From Carex sylvatica (lineage: Eukaryota; Streptophyta; Magnoliopsida; Poales; Cyperaceae), in assembly GCA_964058845.1 (NCBI GenBank), contig CAXKVR010000415.1:1-64000 (forward strand): 64,000 nucleotides of DNA, written 5' to 3'. The notes under the pieces are model-generated. The model saw only the letters and a program-made list of their open reading frames with translations. It did not search any database and was not told the DNA's origin. Below, one piece after another: positions 46,382-59,945 of the stretch (positions are counted from its first letter, which is position 1; each line of letters starts with the position of its first letter). The position numbers and the translations under genes are program-made.

Positions 46382-46550
46382 CAGTGTTATAAAAATATTT
46401 GTTTAGATCAATTAATCGATCAATTAGTCGTTGACGATGATCAAACTATTATAAATTTTTTTAACTAATTAATCAATTATTTTTGATTAATTGTTTAACG
46501 GTACCGACAGTATCCTATCCGATGACCACTTACCGTTATTTATAACACTG
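46382..46550. mobile_element. hAT-like MITE embedded in the array unit (first copy)
   Basis: Ends are CAGTGTTATAAA and TTTATAACACTG, flanked by ATGAAGAC and ATAAAGAC (7 of 8). The same insertion, with the same flanks, recurs in every array unit, so it entered before amplification. Related sequences lie near 39402, 40298 and 55180. Confidence 0.75.
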
Positions 46551-48353
46551 ATAAAGACTACTTTAATAAAAATATTTTGATAGAATATGTGTGCACGTGC
46601 TGAAGGAAAAAGTGACGAATCTATTTTACGGGCACGATGATTTATTGTTAGGCTTTAATATATTCTTGCCCGAGAAACATACCATCACAATTCCCGTACA
46701 AAAACCGATACCAATCCGTATCCCCTCAGGTTATCAGAGGATACAATTAAAAAATCCAGATTGTTAGTATCTCGTTTGATTGCTAATTGAAAAATTAGAA
46801 TGTTTTAGTATGTGATTCTCATTTTGTCATGTATTTTTATTGTTATTTATTAGCATGTTGAAAAATATGTTAACGGTGAGATTCTTCAGCTCCGTCTGCT
46901 CCCCAGGTTTAGCAATATCTTTGTACTTTTTTATCAAAAAAAAAATTATATATATATATATATATGATAATAATATCTACAGAGAGATCACCGAAAATTA
47001 AATATGAAAATATAACTTCTTGTGAAGATAGCAAAAACTGCACAATTATAATTTTTTTTTAATTATTTACTATTTTGTCCAATGAAGATCAGTGTTGTAA
47101 AAACGTTTGTTTAGATCAATTAATCGGTCAATTAGTCGTTGACGGTGATGAAATTATTATAAATTTTTTTAACTAATCAATCAATTATTTTCGATTAATT
47201 GCTTAACGGTACCGACAGTATCCTATCCGATGACCACTTACTGTTATTATAACACTCATAAAGACTACTTTAATAAAAATATTTTGGTAGAATATGTGTG
47301 CACGTGCTGAAGGAAAAAGTGACGAATCTATTTTACGGGCACGATGATTTATTGTTAGGCTTTAATATATTCTTGCCCGAGAAACATACCATCACAATTC
47401 CCGTACAAAAACCGATACCAATCCGTATCCCCTCAGGTTATCAGAGGATACAATTAAAAAATCCAGATTGTTAGTATCTGGTTTGATTGCTAATTGAAAA
47501 AATAGAATGTTTTAGTATGTGATTCTCATTTTGTCATGTCATTTTTATTGTTATTTATTAGCATGTTGAAAAATATGTTAACGGTGAGATTCTTCAGCTC
47601 CGTCTGCTCCCCAGGTTTAGCAATATCTTTGTACTTTTTATCAAAAAAAAAATTATATATATATATATATATGATAATAATATCTACAGAGAGATCACCG
47701 AAAATTAAATATGAAAATATAACTTTTTGTGAAGATAACAAAAACTGCACAATTATAATTTTTTTTTAATTATTTACTATTTTGTCCAATGAAGACCAGT
47801 GTTGTAAAAACGTTTGTTTAGATCAATTAATAGGTCAATTAGTCGTTGACGGTGATGAAACTATTATAAATTTTTTTAACTAATCAATCAATTATTTTCG
47901 ATTAATTGCTTAATGGTACCGACAGTATCCTATCCGATGACCACTTACCGTTATTTATAACACTGATAAAGACTACTTTAATAAAAATATTTTGGTAGAA
48001 TATGTGTGCACGTGTTGAAGGAAAAAGTGACGAATCTATTTTACGGGCACGATGATTTATTGTTGGGCTTTAATATATTCTTGCCCGAGAAACATACCAT
48101 CACAATTCTCGTACAAAAACCGATACCAATCCGTATCCCCTCAGGTTATCAGAGGATACAATTAAAAAATCCAGATTGTTAGTATCTGGTTTGATTGCTA
48201 ATTGAAAAAATAGAATGTTTTAGTATGTGATTCTCATTTTGTCATGTATTTTTATTGTTATTTATTAGCATGTTGAAAAATATGTTAACGGTGAGATTCT
48301 TCAGCTCCGTCTGCTCCCCAGGTTTAGCAATATCTTTATACTTTTTTATCAAA

Positions 48354-48384
<31 letters not shown>

Positions 48385-51205
48385 TCATAATAATATCTGC
48401 AGAGAGATCACCGAAAATTAAATATGAAAATATAACTTCTTGTGAAGATAGCAAAAACTGGACAATTATAATTTTTTTTTAATTATTTACTATTTTGTCC
48501 AATGAAGATCAGTGTTGTAAAAACGTTTGTTTAGATCAATTAATCGGTCAATTAGTCGTTGACGATGATGAAATTATTATAAATTTTTTTAACTAATCAA
48601 TCAATTATTTTCGATTAATTGCTTAACGGTACCGACAGTATCCTATCCGATGACCACTTACTGTTATTATAACACTAATAAAGACTACTTTAATAAAAAT
48701 ATTTTGGTAGAATATGTGTGCACGTGCTGAAGGAAAAAGTGACGAATCTATTTTACGGGCACGATGATTTATTGTTGGGCTTTAATATATTCTTGCCCGA
48801 GAAACATACCATCACAATTCCCGTACAAAAACCGATACCAATCCGTATCCCCTCTAATTATCAGAGGATACAATTAAAAAATCCAGATTGTTAGTATCTG
48901 TTTGATTGCTAATTGAAAAAGTAGAATGTTTTAGTATGTGATTCTCATTTTGTCATGTCATTTTTATTGTTATTTATTAGCATGTTGAAAAATATGTTAA
49001 CGGTGAGATTCTTCAGCTCCGTCTGCTCCCCAGGTTTAGCAATATCTTTGTACTTTTTATCAAAAAATAAAAATAAAAATATATATATATATATATATAT
49101 ATGATAATAATATCTGCAGAGAGATCACCGAAAATTAAATATGAAAATATAACTTTTTGTGAAGATAGCAAAAACTGCACAATTATAATTTTTTTTAATT
49201 ATTTACTATTTTGTCCAATGAAGATCAGTGTTGTAAAAACGTTTGTTTAGATCAATTAATCGATCAATTAGTCGTTGACGATGATCAAACTATTATAAAT
49301 TTTTTTAACTAATTAATCAATTATTTTTGATTAATTGCTTAACGGTACCGACAGTATCCTATCCGATGACCACTTACCGTTATTTATAACACTGATAAAG
49401 ACTACTTTAATAAAAATATTTTGGTAGAATATGTGTGCACGTGCTGAAGGAAAAAGTGACGAATCTATTTTACGGGCACGATGATTTATTGTTATGCTTT
49501 AATATATTCTTGCCCGAGAAACATACCATCACAATTCCCGTACAAAAACCGATACCAATCCGTATCCCCTCAGGTTATCAGAGGATACAATTAAAAAATC
49601 CAGATTGTTAGTATCTGGTTTGATTGCTAATTGAAAAAATAGAATGTTTTAGTATGTGATTCTCATTTTGTCATGTCATTTTTATTGTTATTTATTAGCA
49701 TGTTGAAAAATATGTTAACGGTGAGATTCTTCAGCTCCGTCTGCTCTCCAGGTTTAGCAATATATTTGTACTTTTTTATCAAAAAAAAAAAATATATATA
49801 TATATATATATGATAATAATATCTACAGAGAGATCACCGAAAATTAAATATGAAAATATAACTTTTTGTGAAGATAGCAAAAACTGCACAATTATAATTT
49901 TTTTTTAATTATTTACTATTTTGTCCAATGAAGATCAGTGTTGTAAAAATGTTTGTTTAGATCAATTAATCGGTCAATTAGTCGTTGACGGTGATCAAAC
50001 TATTATAATTTTTTTTAACTAATCAATCAATTATTTTTGATTAATTGCTTAACGGTACCGACAGTATCCTATCCGATGACCACTTACTGTTATTATAACA
50101 CTCATAAAGACTACTTTAATAAAAATATTTTGGTAGAATATGTGTGCACGTGCTGAAGGAAAAAGTGACGAATCTATTTTACGGGCACGATGATTTATTG
50201 TTAGGCTTTAATATATTCTTGCCCGAGAAACATACCATCACAATTCCCGTACAAAAACCGATACCAATCCGTATCCCCTCAGGTTATCAGAGGATACAAT
50301 TAAAAAATCCAGATTGTTAGTATCTGGTTTGATTGCTAATTGAAAAAATAGAATGTTTTAGTATGTGATTCTCATTTTGTCATGTCATTTTTATTGTTAT
50401 TTATTAGCATGTTGAAAAATATGTTAACGGTGAGATTCTTCAGCTCCGTCTGCTCCCCAGGTTTAGCAATATCTTTGTACTTTTTATCAAAAAAAAATTA
50501 TATATATATATATATATGATAATAATATCTACAGAGAGATCACCGAAAATTAAATATGAAAATATAACTTCTTGTGAAGATAGCAAAAACTGCACAATTA
50601 TAATTTTTTTTAATTATTTACTATTTTGTCCAATGAAGATCAGTGTTGTAAAAACGTTTGTTTAGATCAATTAATCGGTCAATTAGTCGTTGACGATGAT
50701 GAAATTATTATAAATTTTTTTAACTAATCAATCAATTATTTTCGATTAATTGCTTAACGGTACCGACAGTATCCTATCCGATGACCACTTACTGTTATTA
50801 TAACACTAATAAAGACTACTTTAATAAAAATATTTTGGTAGAATATGTGTGCACGTGCTGAAGGAAAAAGTGACGAATCTATTTTACGGGCACGATGATT
50901 TATTGTTGGGCTTTAATATATTCTTGCCCGAGAAACATACCATCACAATTCCCATACAAAAATCGATACCAATCCGTATCCCCTCTGGTTATCAGAGGAT
51001 ACAATTAAAAAATCCAGATTGTTAGTATCTGGTTTGATTGCTAATTGAAAAAGTAGAATGTTTTAGTATGTGATTCTCATTTTGTCATGTCATTTTTATT
51101 GTTATTTATTAGCCTGTTGAAAAATATGTTAACGGTGAGATTCTTCAGCTCCGTCTGCTCCCCAGGTTTAGCAATATCTTTGTACTTTTTATCAAAAAAA
51201 AAAAA

Positions 51206-51236
<31 letters not shown>

Positions 51237-53332
51237 GATAATAATATCTGCAGAGAGATCACCGAAAATTAAATATGAAAATATAACTTTTTGTGAAGAT
51301 AGCAAAAACTGCACAATTATAATTTTTTTTTAATTATTTACTATTTTGTCCAATGAAGATCAGTGTTGTAAAAATGTTTGTTTAGATCAATTAATCGATC
51401 AATTAGTCGTTGACGATAATCAAACTATTATAAATTTTTTTAACTAATTAATCAATTATTTTTGATTAATTGTTTAACGGTACCGACAGTATCCTATCCG
51501 ATGACCACTTACCGTTATTTATAACACTGATAAAGACTACTTTAATAAAAATATTTTGGTAGAATATGTGTGCACGTGCTGAAGGAAAAAGTGACGAATC
51601 TATTTTACGGGCACGATGATTTATTGTTAGGCTTTAATATATTCTTGCCCGAGAAACATACCATCACAATTCCCGTACAAAAACCGATACCAATCCGTAT
51701 CCCCTCAGGTTATCAGAGGATACAATTAAAAAATCCAGATTGTTAGTATCTGGTTTGATTGCTAATTGAAAAAATAGAATGTTTTAGTATGTGATTCTCA
51801 TTTTGTCATGTCATTTTTATTGTTATTTATTAGCATGTTGAAAAATATGTTAACGGTGAGATTTTTCAGCTCCGTCTGCTCTCCAGGTTTAGCAATATAT
51901 TTGTACTTTTTTATCAAAAAAAAATATATATATATATATATATATGATAATAATATCTACAGAGAGATCACCGAAAATTAAATATGAAAATATAACTTTT
52001 TGTGAAGATAGCAAAAACTGCACAATTATAATTTTTTTTTAATTATTTACTATATTGTCCAATGAAGATCAGTGTTGTAAAAATGTTTGTTTAGATCAAT
52101 TAATCGGTCAATTAGTCGTTGACGGTGATCAAACTATTATAATTTTTTTTAACTAATCAATCAATTATTTTCGATTAATTGCTTAACGATACCGACAGTA
52201 TCCTATCCGATGACCACTTACTGTTATTTATAACACTGATAAAGACTACTTTAATAAAAATATTTTGGTAGAATATGTGTGCACGTGCTGAAGGAAAAAG
52301 TGACGAATTTATTTTACGGGCACGATGATTTATTGTTAGGCTTTATATATTCTTGCCCGAGAAACATACCATCACAATTCCCGTACAAAAACCGATACCA
52401 ATCCGTATCCCCTCAGGTTATCAGATGATACAATTAAAAAATCCAGATTGTTAGTATCTGGTTTGATTGCTAATTGAAAAAATAGAATGTTTTAGTATGT
52501 GATTCTCATTTTGTCATGTCATTTTTATTGTTATTTATTAGCATTTTGAAAAATATGTTAACGGTGAGATTCTTCAGCTCCGTCTGCTCCCCAGGTTTAG
52601 CAATATCTTTGTACTTTTTATCAAAAAAAAATATATATATATACATATATATATGATAATAATATCTACAGAGAGATCACCGAAAATTAAATATGAAAAT
52701 ATAACTTTTTGTGAAGATAGCAAAAACTGCACAATTATAATTTTTTTTTAATTATTTACTATTTTGTCCAATGAAGATCAGTGTTGTAAAAACGTGTGTT
52801 TAGATCAATTAATCGGTCAATTAGTCGTTGACGGTGATCAAACTATTATAAATTTTTTTAACTAATCAATTAATTATTTTCGATTAATTGCTTAACGGTA
52901 CCGACAGTATCCTATCCGATGACCACTTACTGTTATTTATAACATTGATAAAGACTACTTTAATAAAAATATTTTGGTAGAATATGTGTGCACGTGCTGA
53001 AGGAAAAAGTGACGAATCTATTTTACGGGCACGATGATTTATTGTTAGGCTTTAATATATTCTTGCCCGAGAAACATACCATCACAATTCCCGTACAAAA
53101 ACCGATACCAATCCGTATCCCCTCAGGTTATCAGAGGATACAATTAAAAAATCCAAATTGTTAGTATCTGGTTTGATTGCTAATTGAAAAAGTAGAATGT
53201 TTTAGTATGTGATTCTCATTTTGTCATGTCATTTTTATTGTTATTTATTAGCATGTTGAAAAATATGTTAACGGTGAGATTCTTCAGCTCCGTCTGCTCT
53301 CCAGGTTTAGCAATATCTTTGTACTTTTTTAT

Positions 53333-53335
<3 letters not shown>

Positions 53336-53403
<68 letters not shown>
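53336..53403. repeat. Expanded (TA)n microsatellite
   Basis: The TA tract of the last array unit is about 67 bp, clearly longer than the 16-26 bp tracts of the other units. Confidence 0.9.
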
Positions 53404-53406
<3 letters not shown>

Positions 53407-53950
53407 AATAATATATGCAGAGAGATCATCAAAAATTAAATATGAAAATATAACTTCTTGTGGAGATAGCAAAAATTGCACAATTATAATTTTTTTTTCT
53501 AATAATACCCATTAACGGAAGTATTTATACCTATGATGTGAACAATTATTTATTGCGTGAATTCTTAAAGCGCGAAGATAACAATACTTGCACTACAGTA
53601 CCCGCACAATACCCGCACAATTCCCGCACAATACTCGCAGTATTCGGGGACCATCCAAAATTACATATATAAATATAACTTTCTACGGGGATCGCAAAAA
53701 CTCTACAATTTGAATTTTTTTTCTAAAGTATTAATATGTATGCAATTTTTTTTTCAAATGAGATTCATGATGACGTACTTTCATGCTCGTCGTCACGCAA
53801 GTGTTTATATCTCGCCATACAAGTACTTATACATACACTTGCAAGTATTTTTTACATATGACACTGAAAGTATTAATATCTAAGTAATGAAAATATTTAT
53901 ACTTATACACTAAGTATTTATACCTATAAGGTCAACTATGTTTGTTACAG

Positions 53951-53999
53951 AAAAGTTGATGCGGGAATGATTGGGGAACTGGAAAAGATATTATCATAA
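53951..53999 (+). pseudogene. Second SIN3-like PAH exon
   Basis: After a GTTACAG acceptor the frame reads KKVDAGMIGELEKILS-stop. Spliced to the exon ending at 46308 it gives FLKDFKTSKKVDAGMIGEL, matching the end of a PAH domain (DFKAQR-D--GVI--V). The TAA after LS marks decay. A related degenerate copy follows a GTTAG at about 54198 (RNIDTELVSEL). Confidence 0.45.
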
Positions 54000-55648
54000 C
54001 AAGTTACGCATCAAAGTATTAATATATTATTTTTTTTAAGTACTAATATCTTATCTTCTAAGTATTTGTATCTACCAAGATATAAATATCTAAGTATTTT
54101 TTATATATGGCACTGAAAGTATTAATATCTAAGTATTGAAAATATTTATGTCTATGAATTGAAATATTTATTTTTATGAGGTAAACTATTTTTGTTAGAG
54201 AAATATTGACACGGAATTAGTGTCAGAACTTTGAAAGGGGAACTATAGAGAAAGGGTGTTGCTGAAATTTTAGAATAATAATTAGTTGAAACTATATAAT
54301 ATCTTTTTAGAATAATAATTAGTGGGGACCATAATATATTATTTTTCTAAATACAGATAGTGTAGTACGAGTACTGTAGTGCGGGTACTAAAATAATTAT
54401 TTGTACTTTTATACTGTTATATTGTTCCTTTTAGACATGTTATTTAATTAATCCGCATCATTCGTACAAATGTAAGAAAAAAAAAAGGACACAGACCTAG
54501 GTGTGAAAATATTTTCATGGTACATTAATGATTCATCATTGTCAAGTAGAACATAAATATGTGATGTGTTAACTTATGAAAATTTAAGTTTTGATTTTTC
54601 TTTTGCTTTAAGTAAGCAACGGATCAAACGTATTAGATCTGGTTGATTGCGTTGATTGCTCAATTTCTATTTCTATCTAGCATCAATTTACAAAGAGCAA
54701 GTATGAAAGCGTTGATTGTTAAATTTCTATCTAGTATGTTATGGGGTGTCGTTTATATAACAATCAATATAATATGTGCACGCGACAGCGTCATCTAAAA
54801 ATATGCAAGCCGCATAAAATCAGCACGAGTTTCCGCAATGCCGACGCTGTGTTTACAAAAGATTGTGCGCTGCCGCACGACGGAATCGATAAATGTTATT
54901 GCGATTTTCAGCTGCTTCGTATATGGATCCGTCTGTGTTGCCTCTTTCACACTTGCGACTCTGTTTTACTTGTTATGCGTGATTCGTGTCAATATTGTAA
55001 ATAACAGAATGTGTTTGTCTAACGGATATGATATTGTTAAACGATTAATTAGAAATAATTAAAAATAATCAGTTATAATTAGACAAAATTAGTTGAAAAA
55101 ATCTGTAATAATTTAACCGCTACTAATAATTAATTGGTTGATTAATTGATCTAAACAGCCGTTTTTAACTACACTGATTCGTGCTACAACTCACCTCAGA
55201 AGGTCCGAAATGAATTCGTCCGGTGCTACGAATCTTAACTTTACTTTTGGACTCTTGGGCTCTGAACACGAATCTCAATTGATTTTATTTGTTCAAATAT
55301 ATGTTCTGCCTTCGCTCTGAAGCATCTGACGTACATATGTTTGCAAATTCTTTCATACGAGGCTTATATTAGATTTTATTTGTGCAACGACGGATGCGCA
55401 GAACAATTTCTGCAGAGCCTGCGTCACACTGTACAGACGAAGTGGGCCCGCTGACAGAGCCTCGTGGTGGCAAGTCAGTAGTGGGTCCAGTTGAAGGTAC
55501 AGTCGCTGTCTCGGCTGACAAAATTGGGGACCGTACTTATTGGGTCTGGTCTGGGCACGAGTGGAGACCTAATTCTCAGATCCGTCTCGTTTTTTGTAAG
55601 ATTTAGCCAACTTTCTTCTGCTTGAGCATGATTGACATGTCACAAGAG
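54000..55648. other. Intergenic, no gene recognised
   Basis: It contains the degenerate repeat of the small PAH exon, sequence near 55030-55190 resembling the array's hAT MITE (ends TTTTTAACTACACTG), and short unassigned frames at about 54741-55062 and 55382-55606. Confidence 0.4.
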
Positions 55649-55806
55649 GGGAACAACTTCGCTGTTCTTTAAATAGAAGAGCATAACTCTGTTATTCAAA
55701 ATTAGATTGTTAGATTTTTTATGCACAGATCTCAACATAAATGAACGATTCGCTTTTAAAATAACAGAGTCCTGCTCTTCTATTTGAAGAGCAGCGGAAT
55801 TGAATC
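55649..55806. mobile_element. Short fold-back MITE
   Basis: The ends pair (TTCGCTGTTCTTTAAATAGA / TCCGCTGCTCTTCAAATAGA) and an exact 9-bp duplication TCACAAGAG flanks it (55640-55648 and 55807-55815). It is 158 bp. Confidence 0.85.
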
Positions 55807-55815
55807 TCACAAGAG

Positions 55816-57189
55816 GACGGGATCCACCACCTGATATAGAACAAGTCTAGGTACTAGGGAACAAGTCTCGATCTTGTTGACAACTTGACATCAGTTACTT
55901 TTGAGGGATAGGGATATGCATTTTCATAGTCATATGTGTCTTGATTAATTCCTGTCTCCTCTTTTTTGAACATTCTATAATGCAACGGGTTACTAGTTAC
56001 TACTGAGATTCAGTTTTTAAACGATTTGAGTTCGTGAAAATTTTCATCAACTGGCTCTTTATGAATCGGATGATTTTCCAACAAATTTACTTACATATCG
56101 CTTAGTGAAAATCCTCAATCCGAATATTAGTAATATAATAATTCAATATTATGAAAACTAATTTTTATATCTCAGTTTGTAAAACTGGACCGAGCTATAT
56201 AAAATTAATTTTGAATAATATGCAAGAGAAAAAAAAAACTCTTCTGATTTTTTTGCCTAATCACATATTCCGTTATTTTCTTTTGAAACCCGTAGACTGA
56301 AATACGTTTTACATGGTGCTTTTTGTAGAAATTAGAATACCACTGCTGTTTGCAAAAGAAAAAAGATCACTACTGATGTGAAATATGGTGAGGTCTGAAG
56401 TCTGAACTGACCATAAAAGGAGGGAGAGAACATGAAGCTTGTCAGCCCATATTTTTAGCTGGTCTCCTTAAAGTCTAACATTAGTACTCTGGCCCCTTCT
56501 CTCCGAGCAAACCCCATGATTTCAAGTTTTCAACTCAACGCTAATAACCGCGTGAGAGAGACGCTGTGTCATTCTTACAGGCTTACAAGCAGTAGTTGCC
56601 AAACCTGTAATAGTAATAATGAAAATAATAATAAATCAAAGAGGTACGATGCTCACCCTTTTTACAGCACTGGCAAAGTTTCAGAGAGACATAGCGAAGT
56701 TGATTTCATTAGATTATATAGTTAATTTTCATTCGTTGAGCATAAATTTCTATGTAATTTCCTCCGTTCGGTCAGATGTTGAATCTTCTTTTCATCCTGT
56801 ATGTGGAAAGTCTCATATCTAAAAAAATGATCCTACACAGCTGCACTCCTTTACCATTAAAATGATGTTAATATGAACTTAAAACTTGTAAGCGAGGAGC
56901 CACACTTTCAAATTATAAGAGTCAAATTTAAATGGAGATCAATCGTATAAAATTTTCATGATATGTATGAGAATCAATTTTACAATATCTATATAAAAAT
57001 CATATATAAGCACAATTTGTTTTGAAAACAAATGAGATCAATTGACACCTGTGCACAACATGTGCATGTGTCTAAGATCTAGATACAGTGGGAGGTGTAG
57101 GGGGGCCTAAGATCTGGAAATTGACCGCATCAGGTTTTTTATTGGTACCTTTATTTTTCACAGCACGGGCATTATTTCATTTGTACACG
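55816..57189. other. Intergenic, no gene recognised
   Basis: I see no supported feature in this AT-rich stretch. Confidence 0.45.
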
Positions 57190-57775
57190 GTAGACTATGG
57201 AAAATAAAGGTACCAATGAAGGTGAGAATATTCATTTGGCTCATGCTGAATAACAAAGTTCTAACACAATAAGTTCTCACGTCAAGGAGATGTGCGGTGC
57301 AGAGGGGATGTTATCTATGTGCGGCGAATAGGATGGAGACGAGAAACTACATCATGTGGGATTGCACATATGCAACCAGGTTCTGAATAGGACTGCAGGC
57401 ACAACATAACATTACACCTGCAGGGGCATCTAACATACTGATACTGTTAAAATCGGATTGCAAACGACAAAGATATAAAGGAGGCGGTGGGATGTCATCT
57501 GGGTGACAGGTGCATGGGCATTGGAGGGAGATGAACATAAGATTCATCTCCGAGAAGCGAAAAATAGTGGGTCATCTCATCAATGGCACATGAATAGAGA
57601 TTGAGAAGTGGTTAGACAATAGTTCACCATGTTAGTGGTAAGATAGGATTGGCAACAAGTTTTTCCATGAATATAGATATTTTGGAAGAACTTATGCTAA
57701 AAAAACCTTTTGTAATTATTATTTTTTATTAATATATTTGTTGCTGGCTTTGTCGACAACCATAAAAAAAAAAAT
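57190..57775 (+). mobile_element. LINE 3' remnant with zf-RVT module
   Basis: With stops and shifts the frame reads KVRIFIWLMLNNKVLTQ, CAANRMETRNYIMWDCTYA and further tail sequence. This is the zinc-binding C-terminus of L1-type ORF2 (compare KIKVFLWLVMQDKILT in the LINE at 22926-24893). A 3' stretch and A-run at about 57763-57773 end it. It is short and dead, on the opposite strand to the other LINE. Confidence 0.65.
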
Positions 57776-57829
57776 GTGCATGTGCCTCTCCTTACAAGGA
57801 TAGTTTGTGACCTTAGCTCATATATTTAC

Positions 57830-58095
57830 TGCATCAAATTTCAAGTGACAGATTTAAACTGTTAAAATCTATTTACTTTTCTTAGTGATGTATTTATAAA
57901 TTTTTCTATTTTTATTTAGTATAGGAAAAACAATAATGAAAAATGATTACATTAACTAACTCATAAACTTTAAATTTCCTTAACACTTGAATTTTTACTA
58001 AACGCATTTAAAAATTTAAAATGTAAATGTACATTTGAAATCGCTCCAATAAAATTTAATGTTAAACTCACCATCTTAATAAGCTTAAATATATA
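57830..58095. mobile_element. Degenerate GAGTAGAACTAG-family MITE remnant
   Basis: Diverged versions of the arm blocks (TTAGTGATGTATTTATAAATT, TTTAGTATAGG, AAACTCACCATCTTAATAAG) occur in family order. Ends are not preserved. Confidence 0.45.
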
Positions 58096-58862
58096 GTAGA
58101 TTCACTCTGTAAAATGTATTCCATGTCTAAATACCGAAGAAGTATATCTAATTATCTAATAGCACAGAAGCGCATACATTTATCAAATTTGGGTATAAAG
58201 AATGAGGTCAATATTTTAATTTGACCGTGTTTAAACATTATGTACTAGTGAGATTTATGTTTCACATCCATAAAAAATTAAAAAATATAAGAATCGTCCT
58301 ATTATTAACTCTCAAATCTACAATTTATATAAAATTATATATATTTTGAAACTTTTTTTTACTATTTTCGAAACCGGATCAATGCCAATATATGGCAATA
58401 TCAAATTTAGTACCTGACTCCCATTCAAAATTTTCTTTAACCCATCGCTGCTTACCAATACGCAATACATTCATTTTTTAAGAATTTTTGGCCATAAGTC
58501 ACTCTATATGTAGATGTTTATGTATATATGTATATTTTTATTTCTAATAATCACAGTGATAGATGAATTATTCGCATTTGGTTCGATGATGTCAAAAATT
58601 CGTGATTCGAAAATAATTCGGAAATGATTCTAAATTTTCCGGATCAGAGATCTCAGTCATGCAAGAGAGCAAAAAAAACCAAACAAAAATGTTATGGAAA
58701 AAATTCGCGAATAATTCGGAAAATTTGGAATTTTTTTGTAAAATTTGTGAATTATTCGGGTTTAATTCGGTTCGGCATCACAAAAAAACCGAATTATTCG
58801 CGTTTAATTTGTGAATCCTGTGACTATGCTAATAATTATTGTATACAATAACATATATGAAA
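58096..58862. other. Intergenic with GAATTATTCG motifs
   Basis: Between 58560 and 58830 short motifs such as AATTATTCGG and GTGAATTATTCG recur, suggesting another motif-rich element. Ends were not resolved. Confidence 0.4.
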
Positions 58863-59370
58863 TAGGGGTGTTTATCGGTTTGGTTCGGTTCAAACCAAAA
58901 TAAGCAAATCAAAGTGTAAATCAATTTAAAAAAAAAACAAACTGAACCGGATTGAAATAGAATAAGAATCAAACTGAACAAAACGAAGAAAGTTTCGGAC
59001 CGAACAAATCGAAGTAAATTTGGATTTGTTCGGTTGAACCAAAGTTAGATATTAATCATAAAAATAAATATTTTGAATTTTTTTAAAGATGAATTTAATT
59101 TTTTTTTGGTTTGGTTTAACATGTTTTAAATCAAACCAAATAATATACATCATGTCGTAATTTTTGAATATATTTAAATTTTTCGTTCGAACGTGAGATG
59201 GGTTTAAAATTTTTGGTTAGTTCAATCTAACTGGTTAAAAAAAAAAATTAACATAACTAAATTATTAAGCTGGTTTTAGAAAAAACGAACTGATTCATTT
59301 AACTGAAAAAAAAATGAACTCTCTCGACTCGGATTAAAACTAATTAAATCGGACCCGATTAACACCCCTA
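58863..59370. mobile_element. hAT-like element with GGTTCGGTT interior
   Basis: Ends TAGGGGTGTTTATCGG and, reversed, TAGGGGTGTTAATCGG. The interior is filled with GGTTCGGTT / AACCAAAC motifs. Flanks ATATGAAA and ATCCAAAA agree only at 5 of 8, so the target duplication is doubtful. Confidence 0.6.
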
Positions 59371-59717
59371 ATCCAAAATAGTTTTTAGTCGTATCTTTAT
59401 ATATTGTATTAATAAATAAAAAAACTCTATTCTCACCTGTATCTAAAAAGCTAATAAAATATATATATATATATATATACGCGTACCCGCTGCATCAAAT
59501 ACAATACGGATCATATAAACGCTTAAAAGAATCCATCGACACTCCTACTCGGACACCCTCACACCTACCCGAATGGATCCAGAGGAAATTGGGCCTTTCT
59601 TTTCATATTGGTCGATACAGATCTGACTGATCTTCTGCGTTAAAATAATAAGATAAAAATCTTTACTGTCTGATATAAAACAAAAGAATCAAAATATATA
59701 ATCCCTACCCATGGAAG
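59371..59717. other. Intergenic, no gene
   Basis: It holds a (TA)n tract near 59460-59480 and nothing coding. Confidence 0.45.
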
Positions 59718-59945
59718 GGAGCCGCGACGGGAATGAAATCTATTGCGATCTAAATTGGATGAACAGTATCTTAAAATCTTTATTTTTTTAAATCTAACCG
59801 TTTTACTTTTTTTGTACACGCATCTTCAAATAACTAGTTTTTCTATATATATATTTTAAAATAAATTAACAATTAGATTTAAAAAAGTAGAGATTTCAGA
59901 ATACTGTTCAGCAAATTTGTTTCCGCCGCAACGAACCAAATGTCT
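59718..59945. mobile_element. Fold-back MITE
   Basis: GAACAGTATCTTAAAATCT and the reversed GAACAGTATTCTGAAATCT pair, with AAATCTAA further in. Related sequence begins at about 63905 and runs off the window. Confidence 0.55.

Larger units (their letters stand above)
46345..53495. repeat. Tandem array of ~10 units of ~710 bp
   Basis: The landmark CAGTGTTGTAAAAA starts at 46382, 47090, 47797, 48510, 49226, 49936, 50641, 51361, 52070 and 52779, giving periods of 705-720 bp. Each unit has a 169-bp hAT-like MITE, a unique part (GCACGTGCTGAAGGAAAAAG, TTCTTGCCCGAGAAACAT), an A-run plus (TA)n tract, and a T-rich end. Differences between units are mostly single bases and TA length. Short frames within it come from the TA tract and flank and are not genes. 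Confidence 0.95.

Noticed and set aside
47526..51272. Repeated open frames of 60-77 codons on both strands within the array
   Set aside because: They are hydrophobic or Ile/Tyr-rich products of the (TA)n tract and its flanks, present only because the unit is repeated.
46345..53495. CRISPR-like or rDNA-like array
   Set aside because: Units of ~710 bp without unique spacers or rRNA sequence; it is a tandem satellite-type amplification in a plant nuclear context.
55382..55606. 74-codon frame with balanced composition
   Set aside because: No motif, no splice context and no repeated or conserved landmark that I can recognise.
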